A stretch of DNA of 64,000 nt from Ulvibacterium sp965248315 (GTDB taxonomy: Bacteria; Bacteroidota; Bacteroidia; Flavobacteriales; Flavobacteriaceae), in the NCBI RefSeq assembly GCF_965248315.1, contig NZ_CBDFIX010000002.1, forward strand, positions 372,001 through 436,000. The letters run 5' to 3'. The notes beneath the pieces are model-generated. The model was not told the DNA's origin. It ran no database searches and saw only the letters and a list, made by a program, of their open reading frames with translations. Made by a program: the position numbers and the translations under genes. Positions 1 to 8,307 of this stretch are shown here, piece after piece; the first letter of the stretch is position 1; each line of letters starts with the position of its first letter.

Positions 1-571
1 TTATGGTTAAAATGAAAAACAGTATCGAACTAAAGATAAGTCCTTTGTACAAATAGAGCGGAACGGTGATGATGTCACCAATAATCAAATATATCCAATT
101 TTCCAGCTTCTTTTTGGCCATAAGCCACATCCCTACGAAAAAAAATGCCGTTGTAAGTATATCCGTATATGCCGTCCAAGTATTAAACCTATCCGTAGCC
201 GAGTAGATAATAGCCACAAAAACAATAGCCGCTGCAAAAAGCAGGACTGACCATTTCTTCTCTTTTGTCGTTGTTAAGGTGACTGGTATGAAGTGGGTTC
301 CGTCCACTTTTCTGGTCCAGGCAAACCAACCTATTATACTCATGGCGAAATAGTAGGCGTTTATGAGCATATCGCCCAAGAGGCCATAAACCCATAATAT
401 ATAAACTGCTATTCCAGTGCCTATTATTCCCGTGGGAAAAACCAATATATTTCCCCGTTTGGAATATATAACGCTTAACAGTCCAAAAAAAGCACTTATC
501 AATTCCAGGACAACAATATGGATGGGTGTGTCCTGATATTGCGAAAAAATCCAATCAAAAATGAGGTTCAT
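1..571 (-). CDS. PnuC-family vitamin transporter, C-terminus cut by window edge
   Basis: The reading frame opens at an ATG at 571 and stays open to the left edge, giving 190 codons without a stop. It is a polytopic inner-membrane protein with several hydrophobic segments. Near the end come the features typical of PnuC transporters: KKLENW followed by a GD-x-I-T-V-P-L-Y segment and YKGL. PnuC proteins move nicotinamide riboside or, in the PnuT branch common in Bacteroidota, thiamine, by facilitated diffusion trapped by cytoplasmic phosphorylation. The start overlaps the end of the upstream small gene by 17 bp, which implies co-expression. That neighbour belongs to a thiamine-binding family, so a thiamine (PnuT) role is my inference. 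No TPP riboswitch is visible. The family call is firm, the substrate open. Confidence 0.85.
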   Translation of the reverse strand, partial: MNLIFDWIFSQYQDTPIHIVVLELISAFFGLLSVIYSKRGNILVFPTGIIGTGIAVYILWVYGLLGDMLINAYYFAMSIIGWFAWTRKVDGTHFIPVTLTTTKEKKWSVLLFAAAIVFVAIIYSATDRFNTWTAYTDILTTAFFFVGMWLMAKKKLENWIYLIIGDIITVPLYLYKGLIFSSILFFILTI

Positions 572-815
572 ACTCGCTTCGGTCGGATTTTACGATTTTT
601 ATATACATCAGACCCTTGTCCATCATCTCAAAAGCTGTCTTGATTTCGGTATGCAGCAAAGTCATTACAGTCTCGTAGTCTCCAAATACTTGGGTACTTA
701 ATGGATTCTCTAAAATGGTAAGCCCGGAAGCCCTAAGTTTTTTTATGAAGTTGATGATGTGCTCCTCAAAATCGTCCTGTAAAGGGGAAAAGGTAAGTTC
801 AACGGAAATGTGCAT
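555..815 (-). CDS. small thiamine-binding-type protein (MTH1187/Thiamine_BP family)
   Basis: This is an 86-residue cytoplasmic protein that starts MHISVELTFSPL and ends in a charged tail. The alternating pattern (beta strand, a long helix FEEHIINFIKKLRASGL, then a strand and a second helix) fits the ferredoxin-like fold of the MTH1187/YkoF-type thiamine-binding family, whose members bind thiamine or its precursors. The usual length of the family is about 90-100 residues. It lies 44 bp after the phosphopantetheinyl transferase stop and overlaps the start of the PnuC-family transporter, so the three probably form one transcript. The link to vitamin uptake rests on this coupling. Family assignment is by overall pattern, not by a diagnostic motif. 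Confidence 0.65.
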   Translation of the reverse strand: MHISVELTFSPLQDDFEEHIINFIKKLRASGLTILENPLSTQVFGDYETVMTLLHTEIKTAFEMMDKGLMYIKIVKSDRSEYEPHF

Positions 816-859
816 AGTTCAGTGCTAGGAAAGTTTAAGAAACATAAATCACAAACTTA

Positions 860-1489
860 TCAACTTTTTAGCGCATAAACGCAGCTAAAACCCTCAAATT
901 CCAAAAAATGGACATTATATTGAGATAAATTTCCGTGATATAAAACTTCCGCCTTTGTACAATTATCCGCAAATGAAAAATCCTTTACGTCTATATGGTG
1001 CAAAAAACTGATTCCTCGATCAGAACATATTTTATAAAGGGATTCCTTCGCTCCCCAGACAATGGTAAGCTTCCGTACCAAGGCTTCCGAATTGGCTATG
1101 GTCCGATATTCCTCAATAGGCGTAAACTTATGGGCAATACGTAATATTTTGTCCCTTTGCCTTTCTATATCAATCCCTACTTCAATGGAGTCGCTAACTA
1201 TAATTCCGGTAAAATGGCCGGAATGGGTAATAGAAATTTTTCTGCCATCAACAAGATGAGGCTTCCCCGCGGTATCATAGTACAAATCTGCATCTACATA
1301 TCCTGCCTCCGCCATTAAATGTCGAATACTCAGAAAACCCCTTCGGTGCAGCTCGGATTTCATACCGTCTATCCGTTTTTGACAATGAGGGGTCAATTCG
1401 ATTCCTTTGGATAGCTCGGCTTCCGATTCTTGAATCTTCCAAACATAAACGGATATCGATGAATTTACACGTATAGTCTTATAAAGCAT
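860..1489 (-). CDS. 4'-phosphopantetheinyl transferase superfamily protein
   Basis: The 209-residue protein would transfer the phosphopantetheine arm of CoA to a serine of a carrier protein. It carries both signature motifs of the Sfp/AcpT superfamily: VGIDIE at about residues 104-109 (Mg2+-binding Asp107 and Glu109) and W-G-A-K-E-S-L-Y-K at 145-153. An ITHSGHF segment near residue 87 corresponds to the conserved histidine region. Its length matches Sfp-type enzymes (200-240 residues), not the short AcpS type. It is divergent from ahcY and leads the thiamine-binding protein and transporter genes. The substrate carrier (fatty-acid ACP or a secondary-metabolism carrier) cannot be told from the sequence. 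Confidence 0.88.
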   Translation of the reverse strand: MLYKTIRVNSSISVYVWKIQESEAELSKGIELTPHCQKRIDGMKSELHRRGFLSIRHLMAEAGYVDADLYYDTAGKPHLVDGRKISITHSGHFTGIIVSDSIEVGIDIERQRDKILRIAHKFTPIEEYRTIANSEALVRKLTIVWGAKESLYKICSDRGISFLHHIDVKDFSFADNCTKAEVLYHGNLSQYNVHFLEFEGFSCVYALKS

Positions 1490-1509
1490 GCTATTCCATA
1501 GGATATTTG

Positions 1510-1517
1510 TAACTTTG
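1510..1517 (+). promoter_or_regulatory. -7 element TAACTTTG upstream of ahcY
   Basis: TAACTTTG matches the Bacteroidota sigma-factor -7 consensus TAnnTTTG and lies 55 bp before the ahcY start. I see no clear TTG at the -33 distance, so this is a plausible but incomplete promoter. Confidence 0.45.
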
Positions 1518-1572
1518 CAACCGCAAAAAGGAAGATTTCCTGTTTAATCTAAAGTAATAAATAAAAATTAGT

Positions 1573-2889
1573 ATGAGCACCAAAACCGTTTCTTATGTAC
1601 CATATAAGGTAAAAGATATTTCACTTGCCGATTGGGGAAGGAAAGAGATTGAATTGGCAGAAGCCGAAATGCCCGGTTTAATGTCCCTTAGGGAAGAATA
1701 CAAAGACGAACAACCTCTAAAAGGAGCGCGAATCGCAGGGTGTCTACACATGACCATACAAACCGCGGTATTGATTGAAACTTTAACGGCACTGGGTGCA
1801 GAGGTAACCTGGAGTTCCTGTAATATTTTCTCTACTCAGGATCATGCTGCGGCAGCCATAGCTGCTGCGGGTATTCCCGTTTATGCTTGGAAAGGCATGA
1901 ATGAAGAAGAGTTTGATTGGTGTATAGAACAGACCCTTTTCTTTGGCGAAGATAGAAAACCCCTGAACATGATTTTGGATGACGGGGGTGACCTTACCAA
2001 CATGGTTTTGGACCAATATCCTGAATTGACCGATGGTATTAAAGGACTTTCCGAGGAAACTACTACAGGAGTACACCGATTGTACGAGCGTTTCAAAAAT
2101 GGGGTTTTGCCCATGCCTGCCATCAATGTGAACGATTCCGTCACCAAATCCAAATTTGATAACAAATATGGGTGTCGCGAAAGTGCAGTGGATGCCATAC
2201 GCAGGGCGACGGATACCATGTTGGCCGGAAAACGCGTAGTTGTTGCAGGATATGGTGATGTGGGTAAAGGTACGGCCGCATCTTTTAAAGGAGCTGGTTC
2301 CATAGTAACCGTTACTGAAATTGATCCCATTTGTGCCCTACAAGCCTGTATGGATGGTTTTGAAGTAAAGAAATTAGAGACGGTAATTGGCAATGCCGAT
2401 GTTGTTATTACTACCACAGGGAACAAGGATATCATCCGAGCGGAACACTTTGAAGCCTTGAAGGACAAAGCTATTGTTTGTAACATTGGCCACTTTGATA
2501 ATGAAATTGATATGGCCTGGTTGAACAAAAATCATGGAAACACCAGAGATGAAATCAAGCCTCAAGTAGATAAGTACACCATAGACGGAAAAGACATTAT
2601 TGTTTTGGCCGAAGGACGGTTGGTGAATCTGGGCTGTGCCACGGGGCACCCTAGCTTTGTAATGAGCAACTCCTTTACCAACCAAACATTGGCACAAATA
2701 GAGCTTTGGAACAATAGTGATAAGTATGAAAACCAGGTATATATGCTGCCCAAACATTTGGATGAAAAAGTAGCGGCCCTACATCTTTCTCGTTTGGGTG
2801 CCGAGCTCACAGACCTAAAACCCGATCAGGCAGAATATATCGGGGTTGCAGTACAAGGGCCGTTTAAGCCGGAGTACTATAGATATTAG
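1573..2889 (+). CDS. ahcY: adenosylhomocysteinase
   Basis: S-adenosylhomocysteine hydrolase splits SAH into adenosine and homocysteine, removing the product that inhibits SAM-dependent methylation. The 438-residue cytoplasmic protein has the full family layout. The substrate-binding half includes GCLHMTIQTAVLIETL (about 56-71) and the SCNIFSTQDHAAAA stretch. The NAD-binding Rossmann motif GYGDVGKG is near residue 225. The C-terminal tail ends in P-F-K-P-E-Y-Y-R-Y, the conserved end that reaches the partner subunit's cofactor. It is a single-gene unit: a divergent gene lies upstream and a strong palindromic terminator lies 41 bp downstream. No SAH or SAM riboswitch was seen in the 83-bp upstream gap. 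Confidence 0.98.
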   Translation: MSTKTVSYVPYKVKDISLADWGRKEIELAEAEMPGLMSLREEYKDEQPLKGARIAGCLHMTIQTAVLIETLTALGAEVTWSSCNIFSTQDHAAAAIAAAGIPVYAWKGMNEEEFDWCIEQTLFFGEDRKPLNMILDDGGDLTNMVLDQYPELTDGIKGLSEETTTGVHRLYERFKNGVLPMPAINVNDSVTKSKFDNKYGCRESAVDAIRRATDTMLAGKRVVVAGYGDVGKGTAASFKGAGSIVTVTEIDPICALQACMDGFEVKKLETVIGNADVVITTTGNKDIIRAEHFEALKDKAIVCNIGHFDNEIDMAWLNKNHGNTRDEIKPQVDKYTIDGKDIIVLAEGRLVNLGCATGHPSFVMSNSFTNQTLAQIELWNNSDKYENQVYMLPKHLDEKVAALHLSRLGAELTDLKPDQAEYIGVAVQGPFKPEYYRY

Positions 2890-2930
2890 ATTAAGACCGC
2901 TTAAAAGGTTTCATTTTAAAGTTAAAAACA

Positions 2931-2960
2931 AAAGGCCCTTGCAATATTGCAAGGGCCTTT
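2931..2960. terminator. perfect 30-bp palindromic terminator after ahcY, probably bidirectional
   Basis: AAAGGCCCTTGC and GCAAGGGCCTTT face each other around AATATT with no mismatch. T-rich sequence follows on the plus side and A-rich sequence precedes it. It lies between the convergent ahcY and the SYLF-protein gene, so it can stop both transcripts. Confidence 0.85.
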
Positions 2961-3041
2961 TTACAATTATTTCATAACGTCTTAAGCTATTAAAAGCTTC
3001 CAAAGACAAAGACTCTTTTTGCCCGGATAAATTCGAAAAGT

Positions 3042-3575
3042 TTAAAATGGGCTATACCCAAACTTTTGCCCTCCAACGGAAGCATCTGCCATAAGTCCGG
3101 CTTTGGGCAAGGCGAATACGGCAACTCCATCTACATATTTCGCATTTACTGCAACCCCAGATTTTAAGGCAACTGCCGAGGCCGAGGCTTCAAAGGCAAA
3201 TTTACCCTCTTTAAACCGATCCAAATCCACATCGGTCTCAAAAAAGATTACCTCGATAATGGACTGTCCACCAGCTTGGAAGCCTACGTTTATTTTTTTT
3301 AGATCGGCCATCCCTATAGCTTCGCCCCCTTTCTCATAAACCACTCCGTTTCCAGAAGCACCTCCAATGATAAAACCGCCCTTGCCTACATTAGGGAATA
3401 TGACATAGCCTGCAGAATTATCAAAAAAGGTCTCCAAACCAGAGCTGGTCTTTAAAAGACTTTTTTTGGCCTTAACGGCATCTTTCATAATTTTCTGATC
3501 CTTAGCGTTCTGAGCCCCCAGACTCCCGACAAGAAAAAGAAAAAGTACAACGGGAATTAATTTAAATTTTCTCAT
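3042..3575 (-). CDS. secreted SYLF/Ysc84-type lipid-binding domain protein
   Basis: The 177-residue protein begins with a signal peptide (MRKFKLIPVVLFLFLVGSLGAQ, cleavage expected after Ala21). The remainder matches the SYLF (Ysc84) domain: SAGYVIFPNVGKGGFIIGGASG at about 54-75, GVVYEKGG, the INVGFQAGGQS segment near 115, and the closing KAGLMADASVGGQKFGY. SYLF domains bind phosphoinositides in eukaryotes. In bacteria they are periplasmic or exported and of unknown role, often linked to envelope stress or biofilm. It is a single gene, convergent with ahcY and on the same strand as the two-component pair, 104 bp downstream of the regulator stop. Confidence 0.82.
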   Translation of the reverse strand: MRKFKLIPVVLFLFLVGSLGAQNAKDQKIMKDAVKAKKSLLKTSSGLETFFDNSAGYVIFPNVGKGGFIIGGASGNGVVYEKGGEAIGMADLKKINVGFQAGGQSIIEVIFFETDVDLDRFKEGKFAFEASASAVALKSGVAVNAKYVDGVAVFALPKAGLMADASVGGQKFGYSPF

Positions 3576-3679
3576 ATATTATGCTGTATTTATGACTGCA
3601 AGTTACTTTTTTTAAAGGGTGGTTGTTCGGGATTAACAGAAAATTAAAACATCAATCCATACAATAGCCGGATAAGAAA

Positions 3680-4435
3680 CTACATATCCAACCACCGCTT
3701 AAAATTGGTGGTACGCTCCCGGGACACAATGACCTGACTTTCCTCCTTGGGCAATAGTTTCAGTAGTAATCTACTGTTAAAATAGGAGTGGATTTCAATT
3801 ACTGCCTTCACGGAAACCATAAACTTTCTATTGATTCGAAAGAACTGGACTGGATTTAAAATCTCTTCAAGTTGATCGATGGAATACTCAATAGGAAAGG
3901 ACTGGTTGGTATGGGTATATAGATAAATAAGCCCTTCATGTGATTTGAAATAGGCAATCTCCCCGACATCAAAAGAGCGAAACTGGTTGCCCACCTTTAC
4001 CATAAAACGGTGCTTGTATTCTTTTTGGAATATCTGCTTCAGATGTTCCAAATGATCCATTGGGGATATTCCGTTCTTGGTCGAATTCTTATGGAACTTT
4101 TCCAATGCCTTTTTGAGTTCATCCTTTACTATGGGTTTTAACAAATAGTCCACTCCATTATACTTAAAACCCCGAATGGCATATTCGTTGTAGGCGGTAG
4201 TAAAAATTACCGGAGGATGCTCCTGGAGGTGGTCCAAAACATCAAATCCATAACCGTCGTTCAATTGAATGTCCAAGAAAATCAAATCGGGCAATGTATT
4301 GTTTGAGAACCATGACACGCTATTCTCAACTGAAGTTAAGTTACCCACTATTTCTATTTCCGGAGATAGTTCCCGTATCAATTGCCCCAATCTTTTAGAA
4401 GCAAATTCCTCGTCCTCTATGATAACCGCCCTCAT
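3680..4435 (-). CDS. LytTR-family response regulator
   Basis: The 251-residue cytoplasmic DNA-binding regulator has an N-terminal receiver domain: acidic pocket Glu7/Asp8, phospho-acceptor Asp55 in LIFLDI, Thr79/Thr80 and Lys100 in DYLLKPI. A C-terminal LytTR domain (about 140-245) contains RFMVKVGNQFRSFDVGEIAYF and FFRINRKFMVSVKAV. LytTR proteins bind direct-repeat sites upstream of their targets. Its ATG lies one base after the stop of the partner histidine kinase, so the two are translated as a coupled pair. The divergent TonB receptor at 5760 is a possible target, but I could not identify a paired LytTR site. Confidence 0.93.
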   Translation of the reverse strand: MRAVIIEDEEFASKRLGQLIRELSPEIEIVGNLTSVENSVSWFSNNTLPDLIFLDIQLNDGYGFDVLDHLQEHPPVIFTTAYNEYAIRGFKYNGVDYLLKPIVKDELKKALEKFHKNSTKNGISPMDHLEHLKQIFQKEYKHRFMVKVGNQFRSFDVGEIAYFKSHEGLIYLYTHTNQSFPIEYSIDQLEEILNPVQFFRINRKFMVSVKAVIEIHSYFNSRLLLKLLPKEESQVIVSRERTTNFKRWLDM

Positions 4436-4436
4436 T

Positions 4437-5513
4437 TTACGAAATCGAAATTAAGCTTGTTTCACTGTTGGCCTTGTCCAACAAAGGAATAATAACCTCA
4501 AAAAAGTCGGTTTCCTCCCTTATCAATACTTGCTTATTGGTGTAGTAGGAATAGCGTCTTTTAATATTGTTTAATCCCAATTGGGTCGTTTGTTCCCTTA
4601 GTTTCCGTTTTCTAAGGTTGTTACGCACTACCAGCGCGTCCTCTCCAATGTTGGAGATTTGAATTTCCAAAGGTTTTTCCTTGCTGTAGTAATTGTGCTT
4701 TAACGAATTTTCAACTAACATCTGCAAGGACAAAGTTGGTATCCAATAGTCCTCCTCTGGAACCGTGATATTCATTTTAATACTAACAGCATCTTTATGG
4801 CGAACATTCATCATAAAAACAAAAGCGTCCAAAAAATTCAACTCCTTTTGTAAACTCACCAAATCCTGCTCGCGGTTGTCCAAAATATAACGGTAACTTG
4901 ATGCCAACCGGGTAACAAAATCAGAGGCCAAGTCCCTGTCTTCATACATTAGCGAGGTAAGTGTATTAAGGCTATTAAATAGAAAATGAGGACTAATTTG
5001 ATTTTTTAACGAAGAATACTTTGAAACCATCATCTCACGTTGCAAATCTTCCATCAGTTTTTCCATTTCTTCCTTTTGTTTCATAGTAAAGTAGAACAGG
5101 TTAATAAAAATGACCGTAGAAGCAATTAATGCGGCCCTAAGTACGTTTGCCCTAAATTCCAATAACGGATCTTCACAGACAATACCGATATCTTCCTTAA
5201 ACGGGAAAAGGGCCAAATAATAGATGACCATACTCAATGGAAGCAATAAGGCCATCGTCTTGAAAAAAATTGTTACGCTGTTCCTTATGTTTAGCTTTCC
5301 CTTTCTAAGCTGCTTTTTTATCAGCCAATCGTTGTGCTCCCAGGTAACCATAAAAAATAGGAAGGCTGTACTGTAATAGAACAGGCTGGTAGGGGTAAAA
5401 AAGGTGAGTAGCCCACCCTCCTCATGTTCCACGGTGAGCTTAATGAGTGCAAATACCACATTGACCACCATCCATCGAAAAAGAAATTTTCTAATTGTCT
5501 TTTTACTGAGCAT
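4437..5513 (-). CDS. LytS/YehU-type sensor histidine kinase
   Basis: The 358-residue inner-membrane kinase has four predicted transmembrane segments in the first 145 residues and no recognisable extracytoplasmic sensor domain, so it may sense membrane state or a small ligand. A short coiled coil leads into the His_kinase domain with the S-P-H-F-L-F-N-S-L phospho-acceptor motif (His176). A compact HATPase follows, with an N-box L-V-E-N-S-L-K-H and GLNNIKRR. This is the standard partner of LytTR regulators, and the regulator gene follows after a single base. A 246-bp gap separates it from the divergent TonB receptor gene. Confidence 0.92.
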   Translation of the reverse strand: MLSKKTIRKFLFRWMVVNVVFALIKLTVEHEEGGLLTFFTPTSLFYYSTAFLFFMVTWEHNDWLIKKQLRKGKLNIRNSVTIFFKTMALLLPLSMVIYYLALFPFKEDIGIVCEDPLLEFRANVLRAALIASTVIFINLFYFTMKQKEEMEKLMEDLQREMMVSKYSSLKNQISPHFLFNSLNTLTSLMYEDRDLASDFVTRLASSYRYILDNREQDLVSLQKELNFLDAFVFMMNVRHKDAVSIKMNITVPEEDYWIPTLSLQMLVENSLKHNYYSKEKPLEIQISNIGEDALVVRNNLRKRKLREQTTQLGLNNIKRRYSYYTNKQVLIREETDFFEVIIPLLDKANSETSLISIS

Positions 5514-5759
5514 TTTCGTACAAATTCAATTTTAAAGATACAGAAGTCCTAGGTAACCCTATTTACAGCAAGATACAACGGTCAAATTTCATCTTGAACC
5601 GTCTATATTTCATTTGAGTCGTAAAATGGTCTTATGAAAGTCCCTTATTCGATTCAAATACGGAATCCGACCCTACAAATGAAAAAATCGCAACATACCA
5701 AGTTTGATTAGGGTTCGGTACCGGCACTTGAACATCTTTGCCTAAAAACTAAGAATGTC

Positions 5760-8144
5760 ATGAAAAAACCTCTTGTAATTTTTCTCTTTTTCCTGGTTTG
5801 TTGCGCATACGCCCAAGTAGGGGTCGTCAAAGGAATTGTTTTGGACAAACAGTCGGAAAGCCCCTTGGAGGGAGCCACTATAGAACTTCTAGATGCTGAA
5901 ATGGCAACTGGAGTCATTACCGACCTTGATGGCCGGTTTGTTCTAAAGAACGTACCGATAGGGCGACAAGTCCTGCGCATAAGTTATATAGGTTATGAAA
6001 GTACTACGATTCCCAATGTTGAAGTAACTACAGGAAAGGATGTATTTCTTACGATTGCCCTTTTGGAATCCTTTAATCAATTGGATGAAATTGTATTGAC
6101 CTCGGATACCAACAAGGATAAACCTTTGAACAAGCTGGCCACGGTTTCCGCAAGACAGTTTGGTGTAGAGGAAGTGACCCGATTTTCCGGGGGACGTAGC
6201 GATGTAGGCCGGTTGGCCGCTAACTTTGCAGGGGTTTCGGCTCCGGACGATAGCCGCAACGATATCGTAATCCGCGGAAATTCACCTACTGGATTACTTT
6301 GGCGTTTAGAGGGCGTTCCGATACCAAGTCCTAACCACTATTCTACCTTGGGTACGACCGGAGGGCCCGTTTCTGCGCTAAACCCAAACCTTTTAAAAAA
6401 TTCCGATTTCATTACTTCGGCCTTCCCTGCAGAGTATGGTAATGCCATTGGAGGTGTATTTGATTTGGGGTTCAGAAAGGGAAACGCGGATGATTATGAA
6501 TACACTTTGCAATCTGGAATTTTTACGGGCGTGGAAGCCATGGCCGAGGGGCCCATGGGAAAGAATAACGGCTCCTTTTTGGTAGCCGCACGTTATTCCT
6601 TGGTGGGCTTATTGGGCATAGGCGCCGGGGGTACCGCAGCAACACCAAATTACAATGACATTTCTTTCAATCTCGATTTTGGCAGGGGAAAACTCGGTAA
6701 TTTCTCACTTTTTGGCATCATAGGAAATTCCGACATCGAATTTCTAGGGGATGATATCGATGAGGACGACCTCTTTGCGGCCGAGGATGAAAACACCTTT
6801 GTAGAATCCCGTTTCGGGGTCGTAGGATTGAAGCATCGTTTGAGTCTTGGGAACAATTCCTTTCTCCGGACCATTGTTTCAGGTTCTTATTCAGGCAATG
6901 ATTTTAAGGTAGACCGATTCATTGAAAAAAATACACCCCAAGAACGCCTTATCCGCTATACCGAAGCCGATAATACCGAGACGAGACTCACATTTTCTAC
7001 ATTGTTCAATTCAAAAGTGAACAACAAACTTACCCTGCGTACTGGGATTCTCATAGAAAACTATGGGATAGAGAGTTTGCTTTTGGACAGAAACGAACAA
7101 GCGGACGGCAATGGCGATGGCGACCCGGATCTAGTAAATTTTAGGGATATCGACGAAAATTTAAGCATTCTGCAACCTTATCTTCAAGGACAACTTCGGC
7201 TTACTGAAAAATTAACGCTGAATGCCGGGTTACATTCCCAGTACAGCACCTTGAACAAGCAATTTGTGGTGGCGCCAAGAGCGGCGGTCAACTATAATTT
7301 TCTTCCCAGCCACAATATCAATTTGGGGTATGGGCTACATCACCAGCCCGTTCCATTACCCTTGCTTTTCTTAAACGAAAACGTAGGTGGTGAACTGGTG
7401 CAGACCAATAGAGACCTGGATTATGTACAAAGCAGCCATTATGTATTGGGCTACAACGTAAAGTTATCAAATAGCTGGCGGGCAAAAGTAGAAGTCTATT
7501 ACCAGGATATCGAAAAGGCTGCGGTAGAGGCCTTCCCATCAAGTTATTCCACCCTAACGGAAGGGGCAGATTTTGGATTTGAAAATGATCGTGTATCCTT
7601 GGTCAATGAAGGTACGGGCTTTAACCAAGGTATTGAACTGACCTTAGAAAAATTCTTTAGCAAAGGATATTACGGATTGTTGACCGGCTCATTTTTTGAA
7701 AGCAGATATGAAGGAAGCGATGGTATTGAACGCAATACGCCGTTCAACAATGGGTATGTAGTCAATTTGCTGGCGGGAAAGGAATTCAAGACAGGACCTT
7801 CGGGAAAAAATGTATGGTTCGTGGATACAAGATTAACAACTTCTGGAGGTCGCTATTTCACTCCGGTAGACCTGGAAGCCTCACAGCAGGCCGGTTTTGA
7901 AATCCTACAAGAGGATAGGGCCTTCAGTGAACAATACGACGGTTACTTTCGGTGGGACGTAAAGTTTGGACTGAAGATCAATAGCCGGAACAAGAAAAGT
8001 TCCCATCAATTCTATTTTGACCTCCAAAATGTTACGGCCAATGAGAACATTTTTGTGCGTAGGTACAATCGTTTGACCAATCAGGTAGATCAAGTGGATC
8101 AAATTGGTTTCTTTCCTGATTTCGGATACAAATTTCAATTCTAA
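5760..8144 (+). CDS. TonB-dependent receptor with carboxypeptidase-regulatory-like domain
   Basis: The 794-residue outer-membrane receptor starts with a signal peptide (cleavage after about residue 19). A CarboxypepD_reg-like beta domain follows (about 20-105, V-V-K-G-I-V-L-D-K through the YIGYES segment). Next comes a plug domain with IVIRGNSPTGLLWRLEGVPIPSPNH, then a beta barrel that ends in the terminal aromatic signature YKFQF. It imports a ligand across the outer membrane with energy from TonB. No SusD-like partner follows, so it is not a classical SusCD glycan importer. Downstream lie a 39-codon ORF and a dehydrogenase in the same direction. The ligand cannot be read from sequence. The upstream gap contains only a degenerate -7 element (CATCTTTG). 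Confidence 0.93.
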   Translation: MKKPLVIFLFFLVCCAYAQVGVVKGIVLDKQSESPLEGATIELLDAEMATGVITDLDGRFVLKNVPIGRQVLRISYIGYESTTIPNVEVTTGKDVFLTIALLESFNQLDEIVLTSDTNKDKPLNKLATVSARQFGVEEVTRFSGGRSDVGRLAANFAGVSAPDDSRNDIVIRGNSPTGLLWRLEGVPIPSPNHYSTLGTTGGPVSALNPNLLKNSDFITSAFPAEYGNAIGGVFDLGFRKGNADDYEYTLQSGIFTGVEAMAEGPMGKNNGSFLVAARYSLVGLLGIGAGGTAATPNYNDISFNLDFGRGKLGNFSLFGIIGNSDIEFLGDDIDEDDLFAAEDENTFVESRFGVVGLKHRLSLGNNSFLRTIVSGSYSGNDFKVDRFIEKNTPQERLIRYTEADNTETRLTFSTLFNSKVNNKLTLRTGILIENYGIESLLLDRNEQADGNGDGDPDLVNFRDIDENLSILQPYLQGQLRLTEKLTLNAGLHSQYSTLNKQFVVAPRAAVNYNFLPSHNINLGYGLHHQPVPLPLLFLNENVGGELVQTNRDLDYVQSSHYVLGYNVKLSNSWRAKVEVYYQDIEKAAVEAFPSSYSTLTEGADFGFENDRVSLVNEGTGFNQGIELTLEKFFSKGYYGLLTGSFFESRYEGSDGIERNTPFNNGYVVNLLAGKEFKTGPSGKNVWFVDTRLTTSGGRYFTPVDLEASQQAGFEILQEDRAFSEQYDGYFRWDVKFGLKINSRNKKSSHQFYFDLQNVTANENIFVRRYNRLTNQVDQVDQIGFFPDFGYKFQF

Positions 8145-8175
8145 AAGATTCAGCTCCTAAATTAATACTCTCATC

Positions 8176-8295
8176 ATGAAGAAAGAAAAAGATTACCGTG
8201 GAACCCCGATCAATAAGAAGTTGGAGCGACTTCTGGAAAAAAAATCCATTTACAGGTTCCAAAAACTAATCTGGTGGGGGTGGGAAACCACATAA
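8176..8295 (+). CDS. candidate 39-residue protein between TonB receptor and dehydrogenase
   Basis: An ATG at 8176 opens 39 codons to a TAA at 8293-8295. The product is very basic at the front (MKKEKDYRG) and carries a Trp cluster near the end (LIWWGWE). It lies 31 bp after the receptor stop and 12 bp before the dehydrogenase start, which is the spacing of a real operon gene. I do not recognise a family. The amphipathic middle and the Trp cluster would suit membrane-surface attachment, which is inference. It could also be a chance ORF. Confidence 0.45.
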   Translation: MKKEKDYRGTPINKKLERLLEKKSIYRFQKLIWWGWETT

Positions 8296-8307
8296 TATAA
8301 AGAAGAT

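Noticed and set aside
189..554. 121-codon minus-strand frame near the left edge
   Set aside because: It is a frame shadow of the PnuC-family gene, which reads openly from 571 to the window edge in another frame.
816..859. Possible TPP riboswitch before the vitamin transporter genes
   Set aside because: The gap is only 44 bp and no THI-box element is present.
1881..2528. 215-codon open frame on the minus strand inside ahcY
   Set aside because: It lies fully inside a clearly functional gene, and its Ser/Pro/Lys-rich translation is the antisense shadow of ahcY codons.
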